From Halomonas denitrificans (GTDB taxonomy: Bacteria; Pseudomonadota; Gammaproteobacteria; Xanthomonadales; Wenzhouxiangellaceae), in the NCBI GenBank assembly GCA_019800895.1, contig JAHVKF010000002.1:930001-994000 (forward strand): a stretch of DNA of 64,000 nucleotides, given 5' to 3'. A model generated the notes under the pieces. It did not search any database, was not told the origin of the DNA, and saw only the letters and a program-made list of their open reading frames with translations. The position numbers and the translations under genes are program-made. Below, piece after piece: positions 49,975 to 59,390 of this stretch. Positions within the stretch are counted from its first letter, which is position 1. Each line of letters begins with the position of its first letter.

Positions 49975-51363
49975 ATGCTCTCTTCCCTCGGCACCCTGTT
50001 TTCGACCCGTCTGCGGCGCTGGATTCCCGAACCCTTCGTGTTCGCGCTGGTGCTGACGGTGCTGGTCGGGGCGCTGGCCTGGAGCGCGACGGACCACTCC
50101 GTGGTCGAGCTGACCGGGCACTGGTACGACGGCTTCTGGATGCTGCTCGAGTTCGGCATGCAGATGGTGCTGATCCTGTCGACGGGCTTCGCGATCGCCC
50201 TGTCGCCGCTCGCCGCGCGCCTGATCGACCGGGTCGCCGGGCTCGCGCGGACGCCGGGCGCGGTCTACGTCCTGGTGCTCGTGGTCGGCGGCGTGTTCAG
50301 TCTCGTCAGCTGGGGCTGGGTGGTGCTCACGGCGGTGCTGGCGCGCGAGCTCGCGCGGCGCGTCGACGGCGTCGATTACGCCTATCTCGTCGCCTGCGTG
50401 TACATCTCGGGTCAGCCCTGGGTCGGCGGCCTGTCGAGTTCGATTCCCCTGCTGTTGAATACGGACGGCAACTTCCTGATCGAGAGCGGCGTGCTGGAAG
50501 CCACGATCGCTGCGTCATGGACGCTCGGCAGCGCATTGAACGCCGCGTACGTGGCGATGTACTTCCTGGTCGTTCCCGCGCTGATGTGGGTTCTGCGGCC
50601 TCGCGGCGAGCATGTCCGCCCGGTCGAAGAGCTCGCCGACGAGGGCGCGCGCGACGAGCTCGCGGTGGACGAGGAAGCCCGGTCGCTGCGCCTGGGCGGG
50701 GGCAGCCTGTCGGATCGCCTGAACAACGGCTTCGTCCTGCAGGCCGCGGTCGCGCTGCTCGCCCTGGCCTGGGTGGTGCGGCATTTCGCGGTCAACGGCT
50801 TCGACCTGGACCTGAACATCATGATCTTCGCGTTCTTCGCGATCGGCCTGCTCGTCCACCGCACGCCGATGCGCTACGGCCTGGCCATGAAGCGCGCCTG
50901 CGCGAACGTGTCCGGCATCGTGTTCCAGTACCCCTTCTACGCGGGGATCATGGGGCTGATGATGTTCTCCGGCCTGGGGGCGCTGGTGTCCGACGGGCTG
51001 GCCGGCGGCGCGACGATGGCGACGCTGCCGCTGATCGCGCAGTTCGCCGGCGCGGTCGTCAACTTCGCGATCCCGTCGGCCGGCGGCGAATGGGCCGTGA
51101 TCGGGCCTTCGCTGACCGAGGCCGCCCTGAACGTCTCGGCGCACCTCTCGCCCGACGAGCAGCAGGCCTTCGTCGCGAAGATCGCCATGGCCGTGGCCTA
51201 CGGCGAGACCTCGACCAACCTGCTGCAGCCGTTCTTCCTGCTGATCGTCCTGCCGGTGATGGGCGCCGGCGTCCTCATCCAGGCCCGTGACGTCATGGGC
51301 TACCTGGTGATCCCCTTCGTCGCGGTCTATGCGATGACCGCAGGTCTGTTGGCCATCGGGTGA
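49975..51363 (+). CDS. short-chain fatty acid transporter, AtoE family
   Basis: A 462-aa, roughly 12-span permease of the SCFA_trans/AtoE family. It has RWIPEPFVFALVLTVL near the N-terminus, SWGWVVLTAVLARELARR near 105, and IPSAGGEWAVIGPSLTEAA near 363. It probably imports short-chain fatty acids such as butyrate or acetoacetate. No thiolase or CoA-transferase genes are adjacent, so pathway context is missing. Confidence 0.9.
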   Translation: MLSSLGTLFSTRLRRWIPEPFVFALVLTVLVGALAWSATDHSVVELTGHWYDGFWMLLEFGMQMVLILSTGFAIALSPLAARLIDRVAGLARTPGAVYVLVLVVGGVFSLVSWGWVVLTAVLARELARRVDGVDYAYLVACVYISGQPWVGGLSSSIPLLLNTDGNFLIESGVLEATIAASWTLGSALNAAYVAMYFLVVPALMWVLRPRGEHVRPVEELADEGARDELAVDEEARSLRLGGGSLSDRLNNGFVLQAAVALLALAWVVRHFAVNGFDLDLNIMIFAFFAIGLLVHRTPMRYGLAMKRACANVSGIVFQYPFYAGIMGLMMFSGLGALVSDGLAGGATMATLPLIAQFAGAVVNFAIPSAGGEWAVIGPSLTEAALNVSAHLSPDEQQAFVAKIAMAVAYGETSTNLLQPFFLLIVLPVMGAGVLIQARDVMGYLVIPFVAVYAMTAGLLAIG

Positions 51364-51456
51364 TGCGATTCCGTCGAAACCGAGCGAGATCCACGCGCGG
51401 CCGAGGGGACGACGCCGTCGATCGTGGCCCGGGACGGCAGCCCGGGGCTGCGTCCA

Positions 51457-52551
51457 TCAACGCTGCGGCAGGTAGCGGTCCAGCGCGCGCTGCCAGCCGG
51501 GGCTGCGGGTGGTTTCGAGCAGTGCGCGGTTGATCGGCTCGCGCAGGGGGCTTCCCTCCGGCAGCACGAAGGCGTAGTCGAGCCGCTCGACGCGCTCCGG
51601 CAGCACCCGGAGCGACGATTCCTCCATGGCCCCGATCCGATCGATCAGCAGCGGTGCGTCATAGAGCACGGCGGGCACCTGCTCGGCGTCGACTGCCTGG
51701 AGCGCTTCGTCCAGGCTCGCGAACTCGACGGTTCGGAACCCGTTGTCGGCCAGCCATTCCGCGCTGGCCGATCCGGCCAGGGTGGCGATCCGGCGGCCTT
51801 CGAGGTCGTCGACGGACTCGATCGACGAGCCGAGTCGACTGACGGTCAGGCTGGTCGTGATCGCTGCGGTAAAGCCCGAGATCACGATGATCGCGGCGAA
51901 CATCCAGATCAGGGCCACGACGCGCCCGCCGAGCGAGCGGGGCGACTTGTCGCCGTAGCCGACCGTGGTCATCGTGACCGCCGCCCACCAGAAGCCGGCG
52001 CCGATGCCCGGCCCGACCCGGGCATCGAATTCCTCCGGGTTGACCCGGCGCTCGAACAGCCAGACCAGCACGCCGAAGATCAGCAGCAGTCCACCGAGCG
52101 ATGCAGCAACGGTCAGGAACTCCAGCGACAGGAAGCGCGACAGGACCGTCCACCAACCGCTCTCGGGGGCGCTGCGCACGGCCAGTCCCAGCCCCGAGGT
52201 ATAGAAGGGATGGCTGAAGTCGAGCGTGCGCTCCCGTTCCGCGGTCACGGTGAAGGCGCCGAGCCCGACGTCGAAGCGTCCGGTGCCGGTTCCTGCGAGG
52301 ACCGCGTCGAGCCCGGCCGGAACGTAGCGGTACGTCCAGTCGTTGCGCGCCGCCACGTCTTCCCAGGCGCGGATGCTCAGCCCGCGCCAGTCGTCGCCGT
52401 CGCGCAGGGAGAAGGGCGGCGCTTCGCGCACCCCGACCACGAGCTCCGGCCGCGTCTCGGCCTGCACTTCGCCGTCGCCGGACTGCGCGGCGGAATCGCT
52501 TGCCGTGAACAGGCCGCCGAAGGCGAGAACTGCAATCATCGCGATCCGCAT
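51457..52551 (-). CDS. glutamate-receptor-like potassium channel (GluR0-type)
   Basis: A 364-aa protein with a signal peptide (1-23) and the first lobe of a periplasmic solute-binding domain (35-125, with FSLRDGDDWRGLSI and RTLDFSHPFYTSGLGL). A membrane helix (about 145-165), pore loop with K+ filter TTVGYGD (195-201) and second helix (213-235) follow. The second binding lobe (245-335) and a charged tail end it. This inside-out layout is that of prokaryotic ionotropic glutamate receptors. The ligand is unknown, probably an amino acid. Start 52551 is chosen for the signal peptide. Confidence 0.88.
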   Translation of the reverse strand: MRIAMIAVLAFGGLFTASDSAAQSGDGEVQAETRPELVVGVREAPPFSLRDGDDWRGLSIRAWEDVAARNDWTYRYVPAGLDAVLAGTGTGRFDVGLGAFTVTAERERTLDFSHPFYTSGLGLAVRSAPESGWWTVLSRFLSLEFLTVAASLGGLLLIFGVLVWLFERRVNPEEFDARVGPGIGAGFWWAAVTMTTVGYGDKSPRSLGGRVVALIWMFAAIIVISGFTAAITTSLTVSRLGSSIESVDDLEGRRIATLAGSASAEWLADNGFRTVEFASLDEALQAVDAEQVPAVLYDAPLLIDRIGAMEESSLRVLPERVERLDYAFVLPEGSPLREPINRALLETTRSPGWQRALDRYLPQR

Positions 52552-52758
52552 GCTCGTTTCCCGATCTGGACAGGTCCGGGAACGTAGCACCCGGGTGGGA
52601 GCGTCCCGTGCAGGCGCGCGGCGACCCGAGGGCGAATACCGCGATCCGTCACGATCCGGCTTGATCCGGCGCGCCTCCTCGCGTCGGCCGATGTGCGGTT
52701 TGCTGGCCCGGCAGCATTGCTGCACCCATCGAGGGAACATCGACACGGGAGAATCGAA

Positions 52759-53691
52759 GTGCGAACGCGACGAGGGCTCGAACTGCGATTCATCCTCTCC
52801 ATGATTCCCGGCATCGTGCTGTTGTTCGGCATCTTCTTTCTGATGGCGGCCGCGGTGGAACGAAGCGACAGCGGGTGGGCCGTTGCAGTGGTCGTCGCCG
52901 GCGGGTTGTCGTTCGGCCTGGGTCTTCTCCTGCTGCGTGCCGTCGTCAGGGACTGGCGCAGCCTGCAGGGCATCCGGAGACACGGCTTCGCCCCGGGGGA
53001 GCGCCCGGTCGACGGGCAGCCCGTGGCAGTCGAAGGGCGATTGATCTGCGACGATCCGCTGCAGGCACCGATCTCCGGTGTCGCCTGCGCCGCGTTCTTC
53101 TTCCGCCTGTCTCAACGGAAGCTCCGCGGAACCGGCAGCGACGGAGGCTCACGCAGCGTGGTGACTGCGGCCGGGATCTCGGTCCGGTCGTGCCGCCTGC
53201 AGGGGGCCGCGGGGACCTTTCCGCTGGTCGGCTTGCCCGAACCGGACCTCGACATGCGATCCAGCGGCGACGGCTCGGCCTGTGCCGAGCGGATGGCCGC
53301 GCTGCTCGACCGCGTGGTGCGGCGAGCCGAACTGGATCGCGTCGAGGGCGTCGAGGAGGAGCGCCTGGCCCAGCGTGCCGGCGCATTCGTGCCGGTCGAC
53401 GATTGGCGCAGGCGCTTCGAGCATGCGCCGCCGGCCGATCGGGTGCGCTTCGAGGAGGAACTCGTTCCGATCGAGCGAACGCTCACCGTCCTCGCGGTCT
53501 ACGACCGGGACGCAGGCGCCCTCGCGCCTGGCCGTGGGCCGTTCGGGCGAGCCATTCACGCCTACTCCGGAACACGATCCGAAGTCATGGCCCGCCTGGC
53601 CGACGAGTTGCGCCGCTTCGGGTTTCCTGCCGTTGCAATGGTGCTGATCGGAACCGGGCTCCTGGCCGTTCCCTTCCTGCTCGGCGGTTGA
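52759..53691 (+). CDS. GIDE/BAM-like membrane protein (uncharacterised)
   Basis: A 310-aa protein from GTG 52759, which has GGGAGA 6 nt upstream. Two helices near the N-terminus (about 9-30 and 37-57) and one at the very C-terminus (288-307) flank a soluble domain. Its PVDGQPVAVEGRLI...DPLQAPISGVACAAFFFRL (about 75-115) resembles the GIDE/BAM module of MUL1-type membrane E3-ligase relatives found in bacteria. There is no RING domain. Function unknown. The assignment is from pattern memory. Confidence 0.6.
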   Translation: MRTRRGLELRFILSMIPGIVLLFGIFFLMAAAVERSDSGWAVAVVVAGGLSFGLGLLLLRAVVRDWRSLQGIRRHGFAPGERPVDGQPVAVEGRLICDDPLQAPISGVACAAFFFRLSQRKLRGTGSDGGSRSVVTAAGISVRSCRLQGAAGTFPLVGLPEPDLDMRSSGDGSACAERMAALLDRVVRRAELDRVEGVEEERLAQRAGAFVPVDDWRRRFEHAPPADRVRFEEELVPIERTLTVLAVYDRDAGALAPGRGPFGRAIHAYSGTRSEVMARLADELRRFGFPAVAMVLIGTGLLAVPFLLGG

Positions 53692-53873
53692 ATCCGCCGT
53701 GCGCATCGAACCCTCGAAAGCGGATGCGGAGGCCGATCATGGATACGGCTTGCGACCCCTGTCCGGCAAGGTAGGATAGGGGCGCCGGCCAACCGCGCTC
53801 CATCCTGCGAACTCGGCCGCCCGGCAGCTGTCCACGAACACGGCCGCGAATCGCGCTGACCCATCGCCTCTCC

Positions 53874-55307
53874 ATGAACGCACAACCCGTCGCGAAGCCG
53901 GTCTCCGGCATCGGTGTCCGATTCGGCCTGGCGATCGCGCTGGGTTGGGTGCTGCTGTACGCGATCGGACTGCTGGGCAGCCAGGCCGAACACGCCAGCC
54001 TGTGGTTCCCGCCGTCGGCCCTGAGCTTCGTCGCCCTGCTCGTCGTCGGCGCGCGCGCAGCGCCGTGGCTGCTGCTCGGGATCGTGCTGGTCACCCTATC
54101 CCCGCTGTCCTTCGAATCTTCGGAGGTCGACTGGCTGCCTGCGATCTCCTCCGCGTTCGTGTTCGGCGCGGCCCACCTGGCGAGCTACGGCGCATCCGCG
54201 CTGGTGCTGCGCCGCCTCGCGCGTCGTGCCGACCACAAGTTGCCGATGATCGTGATCGATTTCCTGCTGGTCGCGGTGTCGGGTTCGTTGCTGGCCAGCC
54301 TGGTCGGTCCGCTGGCCCTGATCGTCACCGGCCTGATGGAGCCCGCGGCCTTCCGGGGTACCTGGCTGGCGTTCTGGGTCGGCGACATGGTGGCCCTCGT
54401 GACCCTTGCGCCGGCGCTTGCCGCGTTCCTGCTGCGCAGAACGCCGGCCCCCCGATTCCGGATCGACCCGCTCGAGACCGATGCGAGTTCCCGGCGCACC
54501 CGGTTCCTGATCCGGCTGCTGACGAATGCGCTCGTCATCTCCGCCGCGATGATGCTGCCGGGCTGGCTCGGTACGCTGGAGAGCACCTTCGCGATCTTCG
54601 TGCTGCTCCTGCCGCAGATGTGGTTGACCTTCTCCGAGCACCCGCGGCGCACGGCGCAGGCCATGGCCTTCAACAGCCTGGTCATCGTCGGCTGGCTGTT
54701 CGTGCTGGATCTCGATCCCTACGTGTTCGTCTACCAGTTCGCGATCGCCATCATCGCCACCGTGGCCTACTTCGGCGTCGCGATCCCGCTGCTGGCCGAA
54801 GACAACGTCCGCCTGCGGGAAAGCGTGATGGTCGATCGCCTAACCGGCGCCGCCTCGCGCGAATTCCTCGAGCGCCAGGTCGCGCTGGAACTCCAGCGGG
54901 CCGAGCGCAGCGGATCGCCGCTCTGTCTGCTGGTCATCGATCTCGATCGCTTCAAGTCGATCAACGACGAGCTCGGGCACGCCCACGGCGACCGGGTGCT
55001 CGCCGACGTGAACACGGTGGTCCGTGACGTGCTTCGCTCCGGTGACGTGCTGGCGCGCTTCGGCGGCGACGAGTTCGTGGCCCTGCTCACCGGAACCGGC
55101 CCGCAGATCGGCGAGGAGGTCGCCGAGCGCATGCTCCGCGCCATCGCCGAGGTCCGGGTGGTCGATGGGCGCGAACTGACCGCCAGCATCGGCCTGACCG
55201 CCTACGTGCCGGGCGACGATTTCGCCGCGCTGTTCGAGCGCGCGGATCGCGCGCTCTACGACGCCAAGCGGTCGGGCCGCGAGACGCTGCGGGCCCGCTA
55301 CGCGTGA
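53874..55307 (+). CDS. MASE1-like membrane sensor diguanylate cyclase
   Basis: A 477-aa protein with an N-terminal array of about eight to nine helices resembling MASE1 (1-300; LGSQAEHASLWFPPSALSFVALLV is typical). A GGDEF domain (about 310-475) follows. The active-site FGGDEF is intact, and RxxD (RSGD) five residues before it forms the inhibitory I-site. It therefore should make c-di-GMP and be product-regulated. No EAL domain. The preceding 182-nt gap shows no gene. Confidence 0.9.
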   Translation: MNAQPVAKPVSGIGVRFGLAIALGWVLLYAIGLLGSQAEHASLWFPPSALSFVALLVVGARAAPWLLLGIVLVTLSPLSFESSEVDWLPAISSAFVFGAAHLASYGASALVLRRLARRADHKLPMIVIDFLLVAVSGSLLASLVGPLALIVTGLMEPAAFRGTWLAFWVGDMVALVTLAPALAAFLLRRTPAPRFRIDPLETDASSRRTRFLIRLLTNALVISAAMMLPGWLGTLESTFAIFVLLLPQMWLTFSEHPRRTAQAMAFNSLVIVGWLFVLDLDPYVFVYQFAIAIIATVAYFGVAIPLLAEDNVRLRESVMVDRLTGAASREFLERQVALELQRAERSGSPLCLLVIDLDRFKSINDELGHAHGDRVLADVNTVVRDVLRSGDVLARFGGDEFVALLTGTGPQIGEEVAERMLRAIAEVRVVDGRELTASIGLTAYVPGDDFAALFERADRALYDAKRSGRETLRARYA

Positions 55308-55311
55308 TCGA

Positions 55312-55827
55312 TTGTCGGCCTGCATCGAAGGACCGAGACAGGACGTGAGATCGGCCGTGAACTCCGGCGCCCGATTCAGTCGCTGTCGACGCTTCCGCTA
55401 CCTGCTGTGGCGCGAATGGGCCCCCGAGCGACCCTCGGTGATGATGATCGGGCTGAATCCGTCGACGGCCGACGCGCAGCGCGACGACCCCACGATTCGC
55501 CGCTGCATCGGCTTCGCCCGCGACTGGGGCTTCGGTGCCGTGAAGATGCTCAACCTGTTCGCGTTCCGCGCCACCTATCCACGGGACCTGAAGGCCGCCG
55601 CCGACCCGGTTGGACCGCGCAACGACCGCTGGCTGAAGAGCGTGGCCCGGGACAGCGCGCGCGTCGTGGCCTGCTGGGGCAACGACGGTCGTTTCATGGA
55701 CCGCTCCCGCCACGTGCGTTCCCTGCTCGGCAACCGGCTCGAGGTGATCCGGTTGAATGCGTCGGGTGAACCGGCGCACCCGCTCTATCTGCCGCGCGAA
55801 CTCCGGCCCGGGCCCTGGCGCCGCTGA
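55312..55827 (+). CDS. DUF1643 domain-containing protein
   Basis: A 171-aa soluble protein of the DUF1643 family, with RYLLWREW, VMMIGLNPSTADAQRDDPTIRRCIGFA (about 43-69) and HPLYLP near the C-terminus. Its function is unassigned. The TTG at 55312 opens the frame 4 nt after the GGDEF gene, and GTGs at 55345 or 55357 would equally fit the family N-terminus. Lies in the same direction as the cyclase and may be co-transcribed. Confidence 0.8.
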   Translation: MSACIEGPRQDVRSAVNSGARFSRCRRFRYLLWREWAPERPSVMMIGLNPSTADAQRDDPTIRRCIGFARDWGFGAVKMLNLFAFRATYPRDLKAAADPVGPRNDRWLKSVARDSARVVACWGNDGRFMDRSRHVRSLLGNRLEVIRLNASGEPAHPLYLPRELRPGPWRR

Positions 55828-55959
55828 CCTCTCGACCGCCCCGACGAGGTTCCGGTCTCACGTCGGTACGCAAGATGGCCGCACCGGACGCAGGGTGGCC
55901 GCCGTGCGCACCCACGAGGCACGCACGGCATGGGTCGTCGTGGAGTCCCGGGGGCAGGG

Positions 55960-56544
55960 TCAGTCGAAGTCGGCGATGAGGCTTCTGCGGACGTCGCCGG
56001 CGATCTCGGTCGGCTCGTGCGGGTATGCGTCGTGCCGTGCGCCGGCGAGAATCCTCGCGCCCTGTTTCATGGCGGCAATCATCTCCGGGCTGAACTCGAA
56101 GCGGGCGAAGTGGACCGCCGAGGTCTTGTCGTCGGTCGCGCGCTCGAGGTCCTCGTTGACGATCGCATAGACCGGGTCGAAGCCGTCGACGCGGATGTAG
56201 ATCGTGTTCTCGATGCCGTTGAGCTCCTGCAGCCGACGCCGCCGCTCCTCGATATCGACGTACTCGATCATGACCGTGGCCTTCCAGTTGCTTCCGTCGG
56301 GAATCAGCGGGTTGTAGGCGGCGAGTTCCTGCTCGATCTCAGCGGGCTCGAAGATTCTCTCGATGCGCAGCATTTCCTGCACCTGGTAGCGCATCGTGAT
56401 CGCGTCCTCGAAGTACAGCGCGAGGTGCTCGCCGATCGGTACGCGACGACGCTTCTTGTGCGCCATCACGGTCCGGCGAATGGCCGCGCGCTGTTCCGCG
56501 TAGCGTTCGAGCGAGAGCAGGTCCTGTCGTTTCAGCCTTGCCAT
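55960..56544 (-). CDS. DUF3501 family protein
   Basis: A 194-aa protein starting at 56544 (GGGGA upstream; a further ATG at 56559 is possible). It has ARLKRQDLLSLERYA, VMAHKKRRRVPIGEHLALYFED and YNPLIPDGSNWKATVMIEY, all typical of DUF3501. It follows the Fe-S oxidoreductase and rubrerythrin genes in the same direction, a conserved grouping in proteobacteria. It probably acts in an oxidative-stress or electron-transfer unit, but its biochemistry is unknown. Confidence 0.85.
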   Translation of the reverse strand: MARLKRQDLLSLERYAEQRAAIRRTVMAHKKRRRVPIGEHLALYFEDAITMRYQVQEMLRIERIFEPAEIEQELAAYNPLIPDGSNWKATVMIEYVDIEERRRRLQELNGIENTIYIRVDGFDPVYAIVNEDLERATDDKTSAVHFARFEFSPEMIAAMKQGARILAGARHDAYPHEPTEIAGDVRRSLIADFD

Positions 56545-56620
56545 GAGCGGGTTCCCCATCCGTGGCTCGAGCAGCCGCGGCGGGGGCCGGGCGCGCGGTC
56601 TCGATTACCGGTCTCGATCG

Positions 56621-58021
56621 TCAGATGCCGTAGGCGATCCTCAGCAGGGTGATCGGGTTCGTTTCGGGGTGCGGCAGTTCGAGGTCCTCGGCCAGGTGCG
56701 CGGCGGCCATCGGGCAGTCGCTGGCGAAGCGATCGAACTCGATGCGCTCGAGCCGGCGGAGGGTGCCGCGCGCGATCTTCTTCGATGCGGCGTAGCTCTC
56801 GACGCGCACGCCGTAGGTCCCGTCGTGGCCCGAACAGCGCTCGACCGGCGTGACCGTGGTGTCCGGCACCAGTTCGAGGATCTCGCGCGTCTTGCCGCCG
56901 ATGTTCTGCACCCGCTGGTGGCAGGCCGCGTGCCAGGCTACGCGGCCCAGCGAATGCTTGAAGTCGGTGTCGAGACCGCCCGCCCTGTGGCGGAGCGCCA
57001 GGTACTCGAAGGGATCGAAGATGTGAGCCTTGACCTTCTGCACGTCGGCGTCCTGCGGGTACATCAGGGGAAGCTCCTGCTTGAACATCAACACGCAGGA
57101 CGGGATCGCCGCGAGGATGTCGTAGCCCCGGTCGATCCGTTCGACCAGCTGCGGAATGTTGGTCCGGCGTGCCCGGTCGACCGCCTCGAGGTCGCCCTGC
57201 TCGTAGCGCGGCATGCCGCAGCAGGTTTCCCGGTCGACCAGGCGGACCGGAATCCCGTTGTGCCCCAGTACTCGCACCAGGTCCTCGGCGATGTCGGGCG
57301 CGTTGACCGAGCAGTAGCAGGTCGCGAACAGGGCCACCCGGCCGCGGGTCGGGGGAAGCGGTTCCGCCTCCATCTCCCTCCGCCTGCGCCTGTTCATCCG
57401 CTTCTTCAGCGTGTCGCTGTGGTACTCGGGCAGCCGGGCGTCGCGGTGCACGCCGAGGGTCTTCTCCAGCATCCGCCGCATCGACGGCGAGCGGTTCAGC
57501 GCATTGACCGTGCCGGCCACCACCGGGATGCTCGCCAGCCTGCCGACGGCCGTGGTCGCGCCCAGCACCCGCCGGCGCAGCGGCGGCTTCTTCCGCCGGA
57601 AGCGCACCGCCTTGGCGCGCAGCATCAGGTGCGGAAAGTCGACGTCCCATTCGTGCGGCGGCACGTAGGGGCACTTGGTCTGGAAGCACAAGTCGCACAG
57701 GTAGCACTGGTCGACCACCGCCCGATACTCGCTCGGATCAACGCCGTCGATCTCCAGGGTCGGGGATGCATCGACCAGGTCGAACAACGTCGGAAACGCC
57801 TCGCAGAGGCTGACGCATCGGCGACAGCCGTGGCAGATGTCGAAGACGCGTTCCAGTTCCTCGTCCAGCGATGCCTCGTCCCAGAAGGCACCGTCGGTCC
57901 AGTCCAGCGGATGCCGGGTCGGCGCGTCGAGGCTCCCCTCGCGCATGCGCCGGGAGGTGTTCGGTCCGGACGGCGAGCGGTCCGGGGACGGGCCATCGTT
58001 CGAGACGCGGTCAGACGGCAC
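56621..58021 (-). CDS. heterodisulfide reductase-like Fe-S oxidoreductase
   Basis: A 466-aa protein with two 4Fe-4S ferredoxin-type motifs: [11 protein letters not shown] (about 54-64) and [13 protein letters not shown] (about 101-113). Two CCG-type cysteine domains follow ([11 protein letters not shown] near 268, and CSGHDGTYG after a CHQRV). This is the GlpC/HdrD-like architecture, which passes electrons from a partner to an unknown acceptor. It sits 15 nt after rubrerythrin and before DUF3501, which suggests it reduces rubrerythrin or is protected by it. Confidence 0.88.
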   Translation of the reverse strand: MPSDRVSNDGPSPDRSPSGPNTSRRMREGSLDAPTRHPLDWTDGAFWDEASLDEELERVFDICHGCRRCVSLCEAFPTLFDLVDASPTLEIDGVDPSEYRAVVDQCYLCDLCFQTKCPYVPPHEWDVDFPHLMLRAKAVRFRRKKPPLRRRVLGATTAVGRLASIPVVAGTVNALNRSPSMRRMLEKTLGVHRDARLPEYHSDTLKKRMNRRRRREMEAEPLPPTRGRVALFATCYCSVNAPDIAEDLVRVLGHNGIPVRLVDRETCCGMPRYEQGDLEAVDRARRTNIPQLVERIDRGYDILAAIPSCVLMFKQELPLMYPQDADVQKVKAHIFDPFEYLALRHRAGGLDTDFKHSLGRVAWHAACHQRVQNIGGKTREILELVPDTTVTPVERCSGHDGTYGVRVESYAASKKIARGTLRRLERIEFDRFASDCPMAAAHLAEDLELPHPETNPITLLRIAYGI

Positions 58022-58036
58022 GCGGATCCGCAGGCG

Positions 58037-58453
58037 TCATTCCAGTTCGTCCAGCGCCTTCTGGAAGCGATTGGCGTGCGAGCGCTCGGCCCGGGCCAGG
58101 GTCTCGAACCAGTCGGCGATCTCGTCGAAGCCCTCGTCGCGTGCGGTGCGCGCCATGCCCGGGTACATGTCCGTGTACTCGTGGGTTTCCCCGGCAATCG
58201 CGGCGGCCAGATTCTTGCGCGTGTCGCCGATCGGTTCGCCGGTCGCCGGGTCGCCGACCTGTTCGAGGTACTCGAGGTGGCCGTGGGCGTGGCCGGTCTC
58301 CCCCTCGGCGGTCGAACGGAACACGGTCGCCACGTCGTTGTAGCCTTCGACGTCCGCGCGCTGGGCGAAGTACAGATAGCGGCGATTGGCCTGCGATTCG
58401 CCGGAGAAGGCGTCCTTCAGGTTCTGCTCGGTCCTGCTTCCTTTGAGTTCCAT
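58037..58453 (-). CDS. rubrerythrin (di-iron domain only)
   Basis: A 138-aa ferritin-like protein with the paired iron motifs [21 protein letters not shown] and [13 protein letters not shown], and a last helix with ERSHANRF. The rubredoxin C-terminal domain of classic rubrerythrins is absent, so electrons must come from another protein, plausibly the downstream Fe-S oxidoreductase. GGAGGA precedes the ATG, and a TATATT -10-like element sits about 45 nt upstream (58501-58496). Likely a peroxide-scavenging enzyme. Confidence 0.9.
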   Translation of the reverse strand: MELKGSRTEQNLKDAFSGESQANRRYLYFAQRADVEGYNDVATVFRSTAEGETGHAHGHLEYLEQVGDPATGEPIGDTRKNLAAAIAGETHEYTDMYPGMARTARDEGFDEIADWFETLARAERSHANRFQKALDELE

Positions 58454-58581
58454 CGTGGTCCTCCGGGTGGGGTGGAAGGGATCCAGGCTCCTTCGAATAT
58501 ACGCTGGCTTGCGCGGAGGATAGAAATTGACGGCATCGATGGCTGCAATAGCCGCAGCCTATCGGCGCTGCGAGATGGTGG

Positions 58582-58646
58582 CCTGAAATCGCGGTCCGGA
58601 ATCGCAGTCTGGAATCGCAGCCTCGAATCGCGGGCCGATGACGCGG
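58582..58646. repeat. 13-bp tandem repeat, five units
   Basis: Five consecutive 13-nt units: 58582-58594, 58595-58607, 58608-58620, 58621-58633 and 58634-58646. The core is (C/T)C(C/T)GGAATCGC(A/G)G; the last unit is divergent. They lie in the 328-nt gap between divergent rubrerythrin and an AhpD-like gene, which otherwise holds a weak hairpin (GGCTGC at 58541, GCAGCC at 58554) and no gene. Confidence 0.75.
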
Positions 58647-58781
58647 CCCGATCCCGTTTCCTGCGGCTCCGGCGCTCCTTCGGGCGATGTGGCCGGGGTC
58701 GGCATTCACGTGCGACCCGCACTATCGCTCTCCAGACCCGCGCCCCGGCGCGGACCGTACCCGAACCGAAAGGAAATCAGC

Positions 58782-59339
58782 ATGAAGATCGACGTACTGA
58801 ATCGCGACCAGGCCCCGGACGACTCCCGCCCCCTGCTCGAGCAGGCCGAGCGCTCGTTCGGCTTCGTGCCCAACATCCTGGGCACCATGGCCCACGCGCC
58901 GGCCCTGCTGGAGGGCTACATGACGCTGTCCGGAATCTTCGACAAGACGTCGTTCTCGACGACCGAGAAGCAGGTGGTGCTTCTGGCCGCAAGCGCCGAG
59001 AACGGCTGCAGCTATTGCACCGCGGCCCATTCGGCGGGAGCTCGCCGACAGGGGGTCGACGACGCCATCGTCGATGCGATCGAACAGGCGGCGGAGACCG
59101 GCGAGTCCCTGCCCGACGACCGCCTCGACCGCCTCTACCGCTTCACGAGGACCCTGGTCGAGACGCGGGGACGTCCATCGGACGACGATCTCGACGCGTT
59201 CCTGTCCGCCGGCTTCGAGCCTGCCCAGGTGCAGGAAGTGATCCTCGGGATCGGGCTGAAGACGCTTTCGAACTACAACAACCACGTGGCCGAACCGCCG
59301 GTCGATGACGCGTTCAAGGGCGTGGCGAGTTCCCGATAG
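58782..59339 (+). CDS. carboxymuconolactone decarboxylase/AhpD-like protein
   Basis: A 185-aa protein, larger than the one at 39364, of the AhpD/peroxidase-related CMD family. The redox motif is CSYCTAAHS (C-x-x-C then His, about 76-84), following EKQVVLLAASAENG. Its N-terminus (FGFVPNILGTMAHAP) resembles the uncharacterised peroxidase-related group. AAAGGAAAT precedes the ATG. The position opposite rubrerythrin suggests a role in oxidative-stress defence. Confidence 0.87.
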   Translation: MKIDVLNRDQAPDDSRPLLEQAERSFGFVPNILGTMAHAPALLEGYMTLSGIFDKTSFSTTEKQVVLLAASAENGCSYCTAAHSAGARRQGVDDAIVDAIEQAAETGESLPDDRLDRLYRFTRTLVETRGRPSDDDLDAFLSAGFEPAQVQEVILGIGLKTLSNYNNHVAEPPVDDAFKGVASSR

Positions 59340-59352
59340 CTCCGCGCAGCTG

Positions 59353-59371
59353 CTGTGGCGCGGTGCCACAG
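59353..59371. terminator. hairpin between convergent AhpD-like gene and dgkA
   Basis: CTGTGGC (59353-59359), 5-nt loop, GCCACAG (59365-59371), perfect 7-bp stem in a 51-nt gap between genes that converge. No U-run on either side. Likely a shared 3'-end structure. Confidence 0.45.
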
Positions 59372-59390
59372 GCGCCCCGGTGGCCGTGGC

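Noticed and set aside
58582-58646. Plasmid-type iterons or replication origin
   Set aside because: No rep or partition gene is nearby, and the AT-rich stretch expected at an origin is missing.
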